This document shows positions 44,866 to 54,425 of a DNA stretch of 64,000 bases, in pieces. The stretch comes from Pseudalkalibacillus salsuginis (lineage in GTDB: Bacteria; Bacillota; Bacilli; Bacillales; Fictibacillaceae), in NCBI RefSeq assembly GCF_021646685.1, contig NZ_JAKJHW010000001.1, positions 124,001 through 188,000 of the forward strand, read 5' to 3'. The notes below the pieces were generated by a model. It was not told where the DNA came from. It saw nothing but the letters and a program-made list of their open reading frames with translations, and made no database searches. Position numbers and translations under genes: made by a program. Position 1 is the first letter of the stretch; every line of letters starts with the position of its first letter.

Positions 44866-46038
44866 TTACGGAGTTTGTGAAAACTTTCCTACCGTTCGCT
44901 TGAACAGCCCCCACCAATTTGCTGCTTCTACATTTTCAGATGCAACCAATGGAGATTCAGTTACCGTTTTTCCGTTGTTTTTGACAACTAGCGTTCCAAG
45001 ACGTTCACCTTTTTCAATCGGCATTTTCACCTGTTTATTGATTTTGATTTCTGTTGTCAGCTTCATCTTTTTCTCACCTTTCTTCATTAAAAGGGAGATT
45101 GGTTCTGAAGTCGCCATTTGTACAGTCTTGGATACACCTTTTTGGACCGGGATCTTATCGATCATCTGGTGTCTTTCGTAGATTCGTTCAGTTTCATAGT
45201 TCGCAAATGCATAATCAAGCATTTGTGTCACTTGGGTATTCCGTTCTTTTGTCGTCGGGGCACCCATAACGACAGCAATGACTCGCATATCGTCTTTTTT
45301 AGCGGTCGCTGTCAGACAATATTTCGCTTCATTCGTATAACCTGTTTTGAGTCCATCGACACCAGGATAGAATTTGACCAGCTTGTTGGTATTGACTAGC
45401 CAGAATTTTTTGTCGGTATTCTGGCGTAGATAATCCTCATACATCCCTGTATATTTCGTGATCTGCTCATACTTCAATAGTTCCTTTGCCATCAATGCCA
45501 TATCTCTTGCTGTACTATAATGATCCTTCTCTGGGAGACCTGTCGCATTCTTGAATTTGGTGTTTTTCAGGCCAAGCTCCTTCGCTTTATCATTCATCAT
45601 TTTGACGAAAGCCTCATTCGTCCCTGCGATGAATTCGCCAAGAGCCACTGAGGCATCATTTCCAGAAGCCAAAGCAACACCTTTAAGCATCTCTTCGACA
45701 GTCATCACTTCTCCTGCTTCAAGAAAAATCTGTGAACCACCCATGGATGCTGCATATTCACTTGTTCTTACTTTATCTTTCAGATTGATTTTGCCCTTAT
45801 GTAAAGCTTCCATTACGAGAATCATGGTCATGATCTTCGTCATACTTGCAGGCGGAAGCTTTTCATCAGCATTTTTATCAAATAAAACGGTTCCTGTATC
45901 TCTTTCAATCAAAATTGCAGATGAGGCTTTATCTGCTAGAGAATTGACTGGAACATGATTTTCATTAGCAAATGCAGCCGGTGTTAGAACTGAGACCCCC
46001 ATCACTGCCGCTATCATAGATAAAAAAAAGCGTTTCAT
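44866..46038 (-). CDS. dacF: D-alanyl-D-alanine carboxypeptidase DacF
   Basis: 390 residues. Signal peptide (about 1-24), penicillin-binding domain with SMTK (near 63-66), ASGND and LKTGYT, and a C-terminal domain with terminal amphipathic helix. Trims peptidoglycan side chains in the forespore. ATG 46038 matches the family start MKR; ATG 46044 two codons upstream is closer to GGAGGG and also possible. Confidence 0.92.
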   Translation of the reverse strand: MKRFFLSMIAAVMGVSVLTPAAFANENHVPVNSLADKASSAILIERDTGTVLFDKNADEKLPPASMTKIMTMILVMEALHKGKINLKDKVRTSEYAASMGGSQIFLEAGEVMTVEEMLKGVALASGNDASVALGEFIAGTNEAFVKMMNDKAKELGLKNTKFKNATGLPEKDHYSTARDMALMAKELLKYEQITKYTGMYEDYLRQNTDKKFWLVNTNKLVKFYPGVDGLKTGYTNEAKYCLTATAKKDDMRVIAVVMGAPTTKERNTQVTQMLDYAFANYETERIYERHQMIDKIPVQKGVSKTVQMATSEPISLLMKKGEKKMKLTTEIKINKQVKMPIEKGERLGTLVVKNNGKTVTESPLVASENVEAANWWGLFKRTVGKFSQTP

Positions 46039-46067
46039 AGACATAATCCCTCCATTCTTAGTATTCT

Positions 46068-46096
46068 TATATTTTCCAATTTTGGGCAGTTTATAC
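46068..46096 (-). promoter_or_regulatory. Sigma-F-type promoter of dacF
   Basis: GTATA (46096-46092), 14 bases, GGAAAATAT (46077-46069), a good match to GYATA and GGNNANANT. dacF is transcribed in the forespore in B. subtilis. Confidence 0.55.
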
Positions 46097-46191
46097 TTTA
46101 TGAAAGAATTTGGTGAAGTGGGGAAAAAAATTTGATTTGCAAAACGGAATGGTAAATTTGCAAAACAAAAGAATCGTTAGAGAATCACAAC

Positions 46192-46232
46192 TAAAAAAAG
46201 CCGCCCGTAAACTTCAATCGGTTTACGAACAG
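46192..46232 (-). terminator. Terminator after pdp
   Basis: CGTAAAC and GTTTACG arms with a CGATTGAA loop, extended by AGC/GCT, followed by TTTTTTAG on the minus strand. Confidence 0.7.
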
Positions 46233-46243
46233 CTTTCGTGAAT

Positions 46244-47545
46244 TTACATGATTTCTTTATAAACAAGAGGGGGAGCTGCCACTTTTACAGAAGAAATCGT
46301 ATATGCACTGTCTAATTTCTTCAATACTTCGTCGACTGTTTCTTGGTTGCTGTGCAAGGTTGCAATGGTTTCACCCGATTTCACTTCATCGCCAACTTTT
46401 TTATGAAGGACGATGCCCACTGCAAGATCGATTTCAGATTCTTTGGTAGCACGGCCAGCACCTAACAGCATGGCTGCAGTCCCGACTTCATTCGCCTTGA
46501 TTTCAGATACATATCCATCTTTCTCAGCAATAAAAGGAATTTCATGTTTAGCTGTCGGTAATTTGCTCAGGTCATCAATGACCGTTTCATCTCCACCCTG
46601 CGCCTTCAAGAATGTCTTGAACGTATCTATCGCCTTTCCATTCTTCATTACATCAAGCAGCAATTGCCGAGCTTCTTCCTTCGTATCGGCTTTCTTTGCA
46701 AGCATGACCATGAAGGAACCGAGTGTCAAGCACAGTTCTTCAAGGTCTTCAGGACCTTCACCACGTAACGTGTCGGCAGCTTCTTTCACTTCGAGTGCAT
46801 TTCCGATGGCAAACCCGAGTGGCTGGCTCATATCTGAGATGACCGCCATCGTGTTACGGCCGACATTCTTACCGATCTTCACCATCGCCCGAGCAAGTTC
46901 TTCCGCCTTTTCCACTTCTGTCATAAATGCTCCCGCACCTGTTTTGACATCCAATACGATCGCATCAGCGCCTGCAGCTATTTTCTTGCTCATGATGGAG
47001 CTTGCAATCAACGGAATCGAGTTTACTGTAGCAGTCACATCACGCAGTCCATAAAGCTTTTTATCCGCGGGTGTCAAATTTCCACTCTGACCGATGACTG
47101 CAATTTTATTTTTATTGACGAGTCCGATGAATTCATCCTTATCGATTTCAACATGGAAGCCTGGTACTGCTTCGAGCTTATCGATCGTTCCCCCTGTATG
47201 TCCAAGACCGCGACCAGACATTTTCGCTACTGGGACCCCAACGGCCGCTACAAGAGGTGCAAGCACAAGAGTCGTCGTATCACCTACACCCCCGGTCGAA
47301 TGTTTATCGACCTTGATTCCTCCAATAGCTGAGAGATCGATTTTGTCTCCAGAGTCTACCATTGCCATCGTAAAATTCGCACGTTCTTCTTCCGTCATAT
47401 CTTTAAAATAGATTGCCATTGCTAAAGCAGACATCTGATAGTCTGGGATATTTCCATTTGTATAACCTTCAATGATGAACTCAATTTCATCTTTCGCCAA
47501 TTCAAGACCGTTCCGTTTCTTTTCAATCAGATCTACCATTCTCAT
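46244..47545 (-). CDS. pdp: Pyrimidine-nucleoside phosphorylase
   Basis: 433 residues. Phosphorolysis of uridine and thymidine. Signature [16 protein letters not shown] (about 80-95) with the phosphate site, and [16 protein letters not shown]. Last gene of a deoB-pupG-pupG-pdp operon (18-bp gap upstream); in B. subtilis pdp lies elsewhere with nupC and dra, so its inclusion here is a local rearrangement. Confidence 0.95.
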   Translation of the reverse strand: MRMVDLIEKKRNGLELAKDEIEFIIEGYTNGNIPDYQMSALAMAIYFKDMTEEERANFTMAMVDSGDKIDLSAIGGIKVDKHSTGGVGDTTTLVLAPLVAAVGVPVAKMSGRGLGHTGGTIDKLEAVPGFHVEIDKDEFIGLVNKNKIAVIGQSGNLTPADKKLYGLRDVTATVNSIPLIASSIMSKKIAAGADAIVLDVKTGAGAFMTEVEKAEELARAMVKIGKNVGRNTMAVISDMSQPLGFAIGNALEVKEAADTLRGEGPEDLEELCLTLGSFMVMLAKKADTKEEARQLLLDVMKNGKAIDTFKTFLKAQGGDETVIDDLSKLPTAKHEIPFIAEKDGYVSEIKANEVGTAAMLLGAGRATKESEIDLAVGIVLHKKVGDEVKSGETIATLHSNQETVDEVLKKLDSAYTISSVKVAAPPLVYKEIM

Positions 47546-47563
47546 GCTATATCAGTCCTTGTT

Positions 47564-48391
47564 TTAAACTTTTTCAATTACTGATCGCAGTAATTGCTTG
47601 AATTTCGGTTTCGTGCGGTTTGCTACTTCCACTACCTGTTCATGTGAAAGGGGTTCCAGTTCCTCAGGAATCGCCATGTCAGTGATGCAAGAGATCCCTA
47701 ACGTTTTCATATCCATGTGTCGTGCAACAATCACTTCCGGTACTGTAGACATACCAACAGTATCCGAACCCAGAGTCCGTAACATCTTCAACTCTGCTCG
47801 AGTCATATAGGCTGGTCCGCTGATGGAAGCGTAAACGCCTTGTTGGAGGGTGATTCCCTCTTCATTTGCAACTGACTTCACCAATTCGATCATTTCCGGT
47901 GTATAAGCTGTGCTCATATCTGGGAATCGTGGTCCTAGTTCATTCTCGTTCGGTCCGATAAGTGGATTGGCTCCAGTCAAATTCAAGTGATCTTCAATGA
48001 TCATCAAGTCACCGGCTTCAAAGTCTGGATTCATTCCGCCACAGGCATTCGTGACAATCATCTGTCCAACGCCAAGTCCCTTCATGACCCGGACTGGAAA
48101 AGTGACCTGCTGTAACGAATACCCCTCATAAAAATGGAAACGGCCTTGCATCGCTACGACTGTCTTTCCGCTCATTGTTCCAATGACAAGCTTTCCAGCG
48201 TGGCCTTCTACTGTTGAAACAGGGAAATGTGGAATTTCACTGTAATTGATTTTTGTCGCCTCTTCAATTTCTTCAGCAAAATCTCCAAGACCGGACCCTA
48301 AAATCAATCCGATCGATGGTTTGTGTTCTGTTTGATCTGTAATATACTTGACGGCCTCCCGTATTTTCGACCCTAGCTCCGACATCTTCAT
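47564..48391 (-). CDS. Purine nucleoside phosphorylase paralogue with altered base pocket
   Basis: 275 residues, clearly a trimeric PNP-family enzyme: LGSGLGDF (phosphate loop), VEGHAGKLV, MQGRFHFYEGY and TVPEVIVARH. Two residues that recognise the purine base in 6-oxopurine enzymes differ: the Glu of GPSYET is Met196 (GPAYMT) and the Asn of CITN is Asp238 (CITD). Asp at this place is typical of methylthioadenosine phosphorylases and of human PNP N243D, which accepts 6-aminopurines. It lies 6 bp behind a conventional paralogue. Family certain; adenosine preference is an inference. Confidence 0.88.
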   Translation of the reverse strand: MKMSELGSKIREAVKYITDQTEHKPSIGLILGSGLGDFAEEIEEATKINYSEIPHFPVSTVEGHAGKLVIGTMSGKTVVAMQGRFHFYEGYSLQQVTFPVRVMKGLGVGQMIVTNACGGMNPDFEAGDLMIIEDHLNLTGANPLIGPNENELGPRFPDMSTAYTPEMIELVKSVANEEGITLQQGVYASISGPAYMTRAELKMLRTLGSDTVGMSTVPEVIVARHMDMKTLGISCITDMAIPEELEPLSHEQVVEVANRTKPKFKQLLRSVIEKV

Positions 48392-48397
48392 CTCCCC

Positions 48398-49216
48398 TTA
48401 TATCTTCTTTACAATCTGCTGTACAAGATCCATGAAGTTTGCTTTGACTTTTTCAGTCGTTTCGATCACTTCATCATGAGTAAGCGGTTGATCAAGGATA
48501 CCTGCAGCCATATTTGATATGCAGGAGATCCCGAGTACTTCCATACCGCCGTGTCGGGCTACAATCACCTCAGGCACTGTTGACATGCCGACGGCGTCTC
48601 CACCCATAATACGAAGCATCCTAACTTCAGCTGGAGTTTCATAAGATGGTCCGGAATTAGCGATGTAGACACCCTCTTGAATGGATATGTTCAATTTCTC
48701 AGCCACATGTTTCGCGATGCCTTGAAGATGTTCAGAGTATGCATCGGACATATCTGGGAAACGGACACCCAGCGCATCATCGTTAGGCCCGATCAATGGA
48801 TGGTCTCCGATATTATTGATATGATCCGTAATGAGCATCAAATCTCCTGCTTCAAAGGATTCATTCATCCCTCCAGCAGCGTTGGTTACAATCAACGATT
48901 CCACACCAATTTCTTTCATCACACGTACAGGAAACGTCACTTTCTCCATCGGATACCCTTCGTAATAATGGAAGCGCCCTTTCATTGCTACGACCGTTTT
49001 CCCTTCAATGGTACCGATGATCAGCTCTCCAGCATGCCCTTCAACAGTCGATACAGGAAAGGATGGGATTTTTGAATAGGGGAACGAAACCGGATTCTCG
49101 ATTCTTTCTGCTAAAACGCCAAGCCCCGACCCTAGTATCAATCCGATCGTCGGCTTGACATCCGTTTTGTCTTTTATATATTTTGCTGCTTGTTGAATTG
49201 AGTTTGTCAATGTCAT
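48398..49216 (-). CDS. pupG: Purine nucleoside phosphorylase
   Basis: 272 residues. Phosphorolysis of (deoxy)guanosine and inosine. Has LGSGLGVL, STVEGHAGEL, MKGRFHYYEGY, GPSYETPAE with the base-binding Glu, and CISNMA with the base-binding Asn. ATG 49216 follows GGAGGG; the in-frame ATG at 49228 belongs to that ribosome binding site. Close to B. subtilis PupG and, like it, directly after deoB. Confidence 0.93.
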   Translation of the reverse strand: MTLTNSIQQAAKYIKDKTDVKPTIGLILGSGLGVLAERIENPVSFPYSKIPSFPVSTVEGHAGELIIGTIEGKTVVAMKGRFHYYEGYPMEKVTFPVRVMKEIGVESLIVTNAAGGMNESFEAGDLMLITDHINNIGDHPLIGPNDDALGVRFPDMSDAYSEHLQGIAKHVAEKLNISIQEGVYIANSGPSYETPAEVRMLRIMGGDAVGMSTVPEVIVARHGGMEVLGISCISNMAAGILDQPLTHDEVIETTEKVKANFMDLVQQIVKKI

Positions 49217-49228
49217 GTGGCCCTCCAT

Positions 49229-50410
49229 TTATAAATCTTTTAAAAAGCTCTTTCCGAATTGTGGAGCTGTAATTTCAAAATTATCCGCAATCGTTGCGCC
49301 TACATCTGCGAATGTCTCACGCAAAGGAAGCTCTTTTCCTTCTTCAATATTCTTATGGTACGCAAGGAGCGGCACATATTCTCTCGTATGGTCCGTACCA
49401 TGATGGACCGGATCGTTCCCGTGGTCAGCCGTGATCAGCAACAGATCGTCTTCTTTTAGCTTTCCAAGCAATTCAGGTAGACGGGCATCGAACTCCTCCA
49501 ACGCTTCGCCATAACCGATCGGATCCCTTCTGTGACCGAATTTAGCATCGAAATCAACCAGATTCAAAAAACTGATTCCAGTAAAATTTTGATCAGCGAT
49601 TTTTACAATCTGATCCATTCCATCCCTATTCGATGTGGTCCGAACTGTCTTAGTAACCCCTTCACCATCATAGATATCTGAGATTTTACCAATGGCGATG
49701 ACATCAAACTCCGCATCCTTCATCTCATTCATGACGGTACGACCGAAAGGCTTCAGCGCATAGTCGTGCCTGTTTGCCGTTCGCTCGAACGCACCCGTCT
49801 CACCAATGAAAGGACGTGCGATGATACGACCGACCATATACTTTTCGTCCAGTGTCAATTCCCGGGCGATTTTACATATCTCATACAACTCTTCGATTGG
49901 AACCACGTCTTCATGAGCTGCAATTTGAAGGACCGAATCCGCAGATGTATAAACGATCAACGCCCCTGTTTCCATATGTTCTTTTCCTAGCTCCACCAGA
50001 ATTTCGGTCCCTGAAGCTGGTTTGTTTCCGATGATTTTTCGACCTGTTTTTTCTTCTAGTTCATTAAGAAGTTCTTGAGGAAATCCATCCGGGAATGTCT
50101 TGAATGGCTGCTCGATATGGAGGCCCATGATCTCCCAGTGGCCTGTCATCGTGTCCTTTCCATTAGAGGCTTCTTGCATTTTTCCGTAATGTGCTGCAGG
50201 CTTATCAGATTTCTCAATACCTTTGATCTCACGGATGTTACTAAGACCAAGCTTTGCCATGTTCGGCATTTCCAGGCCATTCATTTTTTCAGCGATGTGG
50301 CCTAATGTATCCGCCCCTTCATCATTGAATCTCGCTGCATCCGGTGCTTCACCAATTCCAACCGAATCCATGACGATCAAAAATACCCGTTTGAATTTCG
50401 AGTCCGTCAT
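49229..50410 (-). CDS. deoB: Phosphopentomutase
   Basis: 393 residues, alkaline-phosphatase-like metalloenzyme converting (deoxy)ribose 1-phosphate to the 5-phosphate. Metal motifs [11 protein letters not shown] (near 12-22) and ITADHGNDP...[12 protein letters not shown] near the C-terminus; phospho-acceptor Thr in [10 protein letters not shown]. It is the first gene of the nucleoside-use operon and is called drm in B. subtilis. GGGAGGAAAA precedes the ATG. Confidence 0.95.
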   Translation of the reverse strand: MTDSKFKRVFLIVMDSVGIGEAPDAARFNDEGADTLGHIAEKMNGLEMPNMAKLGLSNIREIKGIEKSDKPAAHYGKMQEASNGKDTMTGHWEIMGLHIEQPFKTFPDGFPQELLNELEEKTGRKIIGNKPASGTEILVELGKEHMETGALIVYTSADSVLQIAAHEDVVPIEELYEICKIARELTLDEKYMVGRIIARPFIGETGAFERTANRHDYALKPFGRTVMNEMKDAEFDVIAIGKISDIYDGEGVTKTVRTTSNRDGMDQIVKIADQNFTGISFLNLVDFDAKFGHRRDPIGYGEALEEFDARLPELLGKLKEDDLLLITADHGNDPVHHGTDHTREYVPLLAYHKNIEEGKELPLRETFADVGATIADNFEITAPQFGKSFLKDL

Positions 50411-50437
50411 AACATTTTCCTCCCTGATCTACGCTAT

Positions 50438-50459
50438 TTTATACCATTTCCATTGGAAA
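50438..50459 (-). promoter_or_regulatory. Extended -10 promoter of deoB with overlapping dyad
   Basis: TGGTATAAA (50446-50438) fits an extended -10. Directly upstream is the perfect inverted repeat TTTCCATTGGAAA (50447-50459), placed in the spacer where a repressor would act. Confidence 0.45.
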
Positions 50460-50483
50460 GTTTTATCAAACAACAACAGGTAA

Positions 50484-50501
50484 AGGTCAGAAGTCTGACC
50501 T
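50484..50501. promoter_or_regulatory. Operator-like dyad upstream of deoB
   Basis: AGGTCAGA-AG-TCTGACCT, eight perfect pairs with a 2-base centre. The centre is too short for an RNA hairpin, so protein binding is more likely. The binding protein is unknown. Confidence 0.4.
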
Positions 50502-50515
50502 CTTAAAGAACTGAA

Positions 50516-50534
50516 AGTACCCACCAAGGGCACT
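50516..50534 (-). terminator. Weak hairpin after xerD
   Basis: AGTGCCC and GGGTACT arms (one G-U) with a 5-base loop, followed by TTCAGTTCTTT. Possibly a weak terminator for xerD. Confidence 0.35.
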
Positions 50535-50554
50535 TTTAAAAGTGTATCATGTTT

Positions 50555-50568
50555 TAAAAGCGTTTTCA
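50555..50568. promoter_or_regulatory. cre-like CcpA box ahead of the deoB operon
   Basis: Minus strand TGAAAACGCTTTTA agrees with TGWAANCGNTNWCA except at the second last base. It lies just beyond the xerD stop and about 145 bases upstream of deoB. Catabolite repression of nucleoside use is known in Bacillus. Confidence 0.5.
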
Positions 50569-50585
50569 CGTATTTTCATCTATTT

Positions 50586-51476
50586 TTAAGCTCTTGGATG
50601 ATAGGTTGAATAGATGTCTTTCAATCTTGATTTCGTTACATGTGTATAAATCTGTGTCGTAGAGATGTCAACATGACCTAGTAATTCCTGTACCGCTCTT
50701 AAATCGGCACCATTTTCAAGCAAATGCGTTGCAAACGAATGTCTTAATGTATGAGGAGTCAATTCTTTCTGGATATTCGCTGCTAGAGACAGTTTCTTCA
50801 AGATTTTCCAAAAGCCTTGTCTCGTAAGCCGGTTTCCATGATGGTTCAAAAATAATGCGTCCGTAGTCTTTTTTTTCAGCAGCTTTCCCCGTCCCTTTTC
50901 GATATAGGCTGTCAAAGCTTCTGTCGCCATCCTCCCCACCGGTATGATACGCTCCTTGTCCCCTTTTCCGAGGCATCTTACAAATCCCATTGTCAAATGA
51001 ACATCTGATAGATTCAAATGGATAAGTTCAGAGACACGAATACCTGTCGCATATAATAGTTCGATCATCGCACGGTCTCTTATACCATACGCTGAATTGC
51101 TTTCTGGCGCTTCCATCAAATTCTCTACTTCTTGTGAAGATAAAATCTTCGGTAACTTTCGCTCCGTTTTCGGTGTTTCAATATGTACAGATGGGTCCTG
51201 GTCAGTGACCCTTTCACGGATAAGAAATTGGTGAAACGATCGTATAGAAGCGATCGTCCTCGCAATCGTCGTTGACGCTCGTCCTGAATCTTTCAGGTGG
51301 TATAAATACGTCATGATATCGTTTCTGCGTACTTGATTTAAGTCCTTATGATCCAATTCCTTCTGTAGAAAAGCCGTGTATTGTTTCAAATCCCGCTGGT
51401 ACGATTGCAGTGTATTGTCAGAGAGTCCACGTTCAACGGTCAAGTAATGCAGATAATCCTGAACCTCGTCCTTCAT
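50586..51476 (-). CDS. xerD: Site-specific tyrosine recombinase XerD
   Basis: 296 residues. Core-binding domain (about 1-90, [22 protein letters not shown]) and catalytic domain with Arg in ATGIRVSEL, His-x-x-Arg in [13 protein letters not shown], His in [11 protein letters not shown] and the nucleophile Tyr in IYTHV. Resolves chromosome dimers at dif with XerC/CodV. ATG 51476 (AAGGAG upstream) gives the family N-terminus; the frame stays open 50 codons further upstream into yqzK. Confidence 0.95.
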   Translation of the reverse strand: MKDEVQDYLHYLTVERGLSDNTLQSYQRDLKQYTAFLQKELDHKDLNQVRRNDIMTYLYHLKDSGRASTTIARTIASIRSFHQFLIRERVTDQDPSVHIETPKTERKLPKILSSQEVENLMEAPESNSAYGIRDRAMIELLYATGIRVSELIHLNLSDVHLTMGFVRCLGKGDKERIIPVGRMATEALTAYIEKGRGKLLKKKTTDALFLNHHGNRLTRQGFWKILKKLSLAANIQKELTPHTLRHSFATHLLENGADLRAVQELLGHVDISTTQIYTHVTKSRLKDIYSTYHPRA

Positions 51477-51489
51477 GAGCAAACGCTCC

Positions 51490-51723
51490 TTATTCCCCAA
51501 TTTCATAAAATAGTTGTAGCCTTTCAATCCAATCAAATCCATCCTCTTCATCCGAATAAGCCTGGAACACTTTAACTGCTCGTCCTTCAGGCTCATCATA
51601 TCGATGGAAATCTTGATATTGTCCATTCAACCATAAAAGGCCATAATAAAATAAAAGTGTACAGCATGCAAAAGCAAGAAAAACCTTGCATGAGCTCCAC
51701 AATAAACGAATGAGTGAAACCAT
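51490..51723 (-). CDS. yqzK: YqzK family (DUF4227) small membrane protein
   Basis: 77 residues, one or two hydrophobic segments (about 8-30) and a conserved [13 protein letters not shown] centre. Function unknown. It ends 13 bp before xerD, the same neighbour order as in B. subtilis. Confidence 0.8.
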   Translation of the reverse strand: MVSLIRLLWSSCKVFLAFACCTLLFYYGLLWLNGQYQDFHRYDEPEGRAVKVFQAYSDEEDGFDWIERLQLFYEIGE

Positions 51724-51849
51724 CGTATTGCCTCCCAGTTTGTCCTTCTTACAGGATATGCCTGTAAACTGGCAGATTATACGTCAAAACTGGGATTGTA
51801 ACAAGAAAACAAAGCAATACCAAGCCTCCACTACATAACGGTATAGCGA

Positions 51850-51892
51850 AAAGAAAACTGACCCTCTGCTATGATTCTATGCGGGTCAGTCT
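51850..51892 (-). terminator. Terminator after fur
   Basis: ACTGACCC and GGGTCAGT arms with a loop of 17 nt, followed by TTTCTTTTC on the minus strand. Confidence 0.65.
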
Positions 51893-51927
51893 TTCCATGC
51901 AACATGGTATCTCAGCGAGTCTTTTCC

Positions 51928-52404
51928 TTATTTCGTCGTCACTTCTTCTTCATTTTCAACATCTGCTTTATCATGGCATCGATGGCAGATTCCATGGAAG
52001 GTAAGCCGATGATCTTTTATTTTGAAATTCCAATCCTTTTCGACCACTTGTTCCACTTCTCCAAGCAAGTCTTCCTGAATCTCATCGACTGCTCCACATT
52101 CAATGCATACTAAATGATGATGGAAGTGGGCTGCCCCTTCTTTGCGAAGGTCATACCTTGATACACCATCCCCAAAATTGATTTTATCGACAATTTTCAA
52201 TTCAGTAAGCAGTTCCAAGGTTCGGTATACAGTAGCCAATCCGATCTCTGGTGCTTTATCCTTGACGAGTAGATACACGTCTTCGGCGCTTAAATGGTCT
52301 TCTTCCCGCTCAAGTAGAACGCGGACTGTCGCCTCGCGCTGGGGGGTAAGTTTATAGCTCTGTGAATGGAGCTGTTTTTTGATACGATTGATACGATTTT
52401 CCAA
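51928..52404 (-). CDS. fur: Ferric uptake regulator
   Basis: 158 residues. Winged helix (LTPQREATVRVLL...LATVYRTLELL) and metal-binding C-terminal domain with AHFHHHLVC, CIECG and CHRCHD (structural zinc cysteines). Represses iron uptake genes when iron is plentiful. TTG 52404 gives the family start LENRINRIKKQL and has GGGAGGGG upstream. A Fur box occurs in this window at 11716-11730. Confidence 0.94.
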   Translation of the reverse strand: MENRINRIKKQLHSQSYKLTPQREATVRVLLEREEDHLSAEDVYLLVKDKAPEIGLATVYRTLELLTELKIVDKINFGDGVSRYDLRKEGAAHFHHHLVCIECGAVDEIQEDLLGEVEQVVEKDWNFKIKDHRLTFHGICHRCHDKADVENEEEVTTK

Positions 52405-52517
52405 GACGACCCCTCCCACACTCTATGTATATTCTTATTATAAGCACGGGTATAGGGGGTGTCAAATTATAATTATTTTAAATTGGATATTAGAATTATT
52501 ATTACTTAATAAGGTCA

Positions 52518-53168
52518 TTAATTGAAAATACCGATTGTCGCTTTAATTAATGTTGGGGATAGGAATGCTTCAATAAAAGACGCACTTGCCCCTAGAATCA
52601 TAATAATGATCACCATGGCCGTGTATCTTAATAACAATGGCATCAACGGCGTCTTCATCCTGTTTGAGAATTGGGCTTTGATCAGGGTTAAGGAGATAGC
52701 AACCGCTGCTGTAGTCAGCAAAATGAACGCGGGAATCAGAATCAAGTTTTGAGGCATGACTGAAACGAAAGACAACAGGAATCCTTGCCAGCCCATTTGA
52801 TTAACTAGAAAACCGACAGTAAATCCGACAACCATCCCCTTTAAAAATAATAATACAAGGATGACCGGCACCCCGATGATCGATAGACCTAAAAGCCAGA
52901 TCAATCCCATATATTTTATATAATGAAAGAAGCTTTGTGTGAACATTGCAGAGGCACTCGCCACTTCCCCACCCGAAACTTGTCCAAAAAAGCGGTTCAG
53001 ATAATGGAATAAATCTTCTTTCTGCATCAAACTTAAACTATTGACAATGACTGCACCGAACACAATCCCCATCATGAGTAAAACGGTAGTAAATGTATAT
53101 AAGGAAGAATGTTCTTGTAAATGTTGCGAAAATGTTCGTTTCATACCATAAGTAACCCGATGCTCCAT
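52518..53168 (-). CDS. spoIIM: Stage II sporulation protein M
   Basis: 216 residues, five to six membrane segments. Member of the SpoIID-M-P complex that degrades septal peptidoglycan during engulfment. ATG 53168 lies after GGGAGG and starts MEHRVTYG; upstream in-frame starts lack sites. It has a sigma-E-like promoter. Confidence 0.9.
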   Translation of the reverse strand: MEHRVTYGMKRTFSQHLQEHSSLYTFTTVLLMMGIVFGAVIVNSLSLMQKEDLFHYLNRFFGQVSGGEVASASAMFTQSFFHYIKYMGLIWLLGLSIIGVPVILVLLFLKGMVVGFTVGFLVNQMGWQGFLLSFVSVMPQNLILIPAFILLTTAAVAISLTLIKAQFSNRMKTPLMPLLLRYTAMVIIIMILGASASFIEAFLSPTLIKATIGIFN

Positions 53169-53199
53169 CCTATTTCCTCCCTCATGATCTCTTACTTTC

Positions 53200-53228
53200 A
53201 ATTTATGAAAGGAAATCATAGAGTATGA
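53200..53228 (-). promoter_or_regulatory. Sigma-E-like promoter of spoIIM
   Basis: TCATACT (53228-53222), 14 bases, CATAAATT (53207-53200), close to sigma-E elements (TCATATT ... CATACAAT). About 32 bases ahead of the start codon. Confidence 0.5.
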
Positions 53229-53255
53229 CCGGGTTCTGTTTATTTAAAGATTTCT

Positions 53256-54425
53256 TTAATCAAGCTTCCCATAACGTCCTCCACCGCCCTCTTTCAAACT
53301 CAGGTTCCCATTCCTTGAATCTATGATTTTATCTACGAGTCGTGCTGGAAGAACCTCCAAGAGATTTTCATCTGAAACAAAATGAATGACCTCCATGTCT
53401 GTTCCGAACCTCTCTCTTAATTTATTCAGCATCCTTGGTCCGATACCGGGAATGAACTCGAGAGGTACATGATGGGTATAGGGTGGTCTAGTTGAGATGG
53501 AGTTCCGTTTATCAGAGTCCGACAATTCATTAATCCGATTGGAGACCCCTTTGACTATACGGCCTTTTTTACAGTGCGGGCATGTTATGCTTTCCCCAGA
53601 AGTGATCAACGTACCGCATTTTGCACAGCAGGTCCGAAAGTACTTTCCAAGTTGCGGATGGAGTCCATAATTGCCAGTTATGTTTCTCCCCTCCAATCCT
53701 TTCAGCGCTAGGGAAAATTCCCTGAACGAAAGCTCTTTAACCTCGAGTGACTGGTATTCCCGCCCGATCTTTTCCAGTGAATGAGCATCTGAGTTTGATA
53801 GGAAAGGATAACCTTCTAACTCTCCGACGTGGCCAGCCATACGGGTATCACAACTTAAGCCTAATTCGATTGCATCGATTTCTTCAGGTTGGAAAACTTC
53901 CACCAAACTTTTTTCAACACCTTTTCCATACAAGCTTTTAAAAGGAGTGAATGCGTGAGCGATAACAAACAATCCATCCAGTTCTTTCGTCTTCTTTTGC
54001 AATTCAGCAGCTTCACCGTAAAAACGTTGCGAGGAAAGATTACGATTTGTCATCCGTTCTACCAACCAATTGCTGAAATGTTTCATGCTTCTTAAATAAG
54101 GTAAAAAGACTAATACATGGATAGGTCCACGGCAATTTTCATCATAAATCTCAATTTCTGAACCTAGAATCAAACAACCGTTTTCTTGTATCAAACCACC
54201 CTCACGATGCTCAGTCAACTCGCCTTTTTCCATCATTTGTTCCAGTTCATAGATGACCTCTGGCACATGGCAATCGATGATCCCGACCATCTGGATCCCT
54301 TTATCATGGAACGAGGTTTCCAAAACATTAGGGAGCGTCAAATTTTTAGAAGCTGATATTTTTACCGGGTTACCGGACAATGTATTTCCTAAATGGATAT
54401 GGAAGTCTGCAAAGATTCGTTCCAT
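53256..54425 (-). CDS. yqxK: YqxK, PHP domain / zinc ribbon / HhH protein
   Basis: 389 residues. N-terminal PHP metal-dependent phosphoesterase fold (FHIHLGN, GSEIEIYDE, IAHAFTP, LSNSDAHS), then a zinc ribbon (CCAKCG...CPHCKKG, about 268-295), then a helix-hairpin-helix element (IPGIGPRMLNKL). The combination suggests a nucleic-acid-linked phosphoesterase; the substrate is not known. It lies 1 bp behind nudF. Confidence 0.82.
   Translation of the reverse strand: MERIFADFHIHLGNTLSGNPVKISASKNLTLPNVLETSFHDKGIQMVGIIDCHVPEVIYELEQMMEKGELTEHREGGLIQENGCLILGSEIEIYDENCRGPIHVLVFLPYLRSMKHFSNWLVERMTNRNLSSQRFYGEAAELQKKTKELDGLFVIAHAFTPFKSLYGKGVEKSLVEVFQPEEIDAIELGLSCDTRMAGHVGELEGYPFLSNSDAHSLEKIGREYQSLEVKELSFREFSLALKGLEGRNITGNYGLHPQLGKYFRTCCAKCGTLITSGESITCPHCKKGRIVKGVSNRINELSDSDKRNSISTRPPYTHHVPLEFIPGIGPRMLNKLRERFGTDMEVIHFVSDENLLEVLPARLVDKIIDSRNGNLSLKEGGGGRYGKLD

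Noticed and set aside
46413-47054. 213-codon frame on the + strand inside pdp
   Set aside because: It is the antisense shadow of a well-conserved enzyme gene, and lacks a ribosome binding site.
50555-50568. Terminator role for the TTTTAAAAGCGTTTTCAC region
   Set aside because: No GC-rich stem; the symmetry fits a cre site better.
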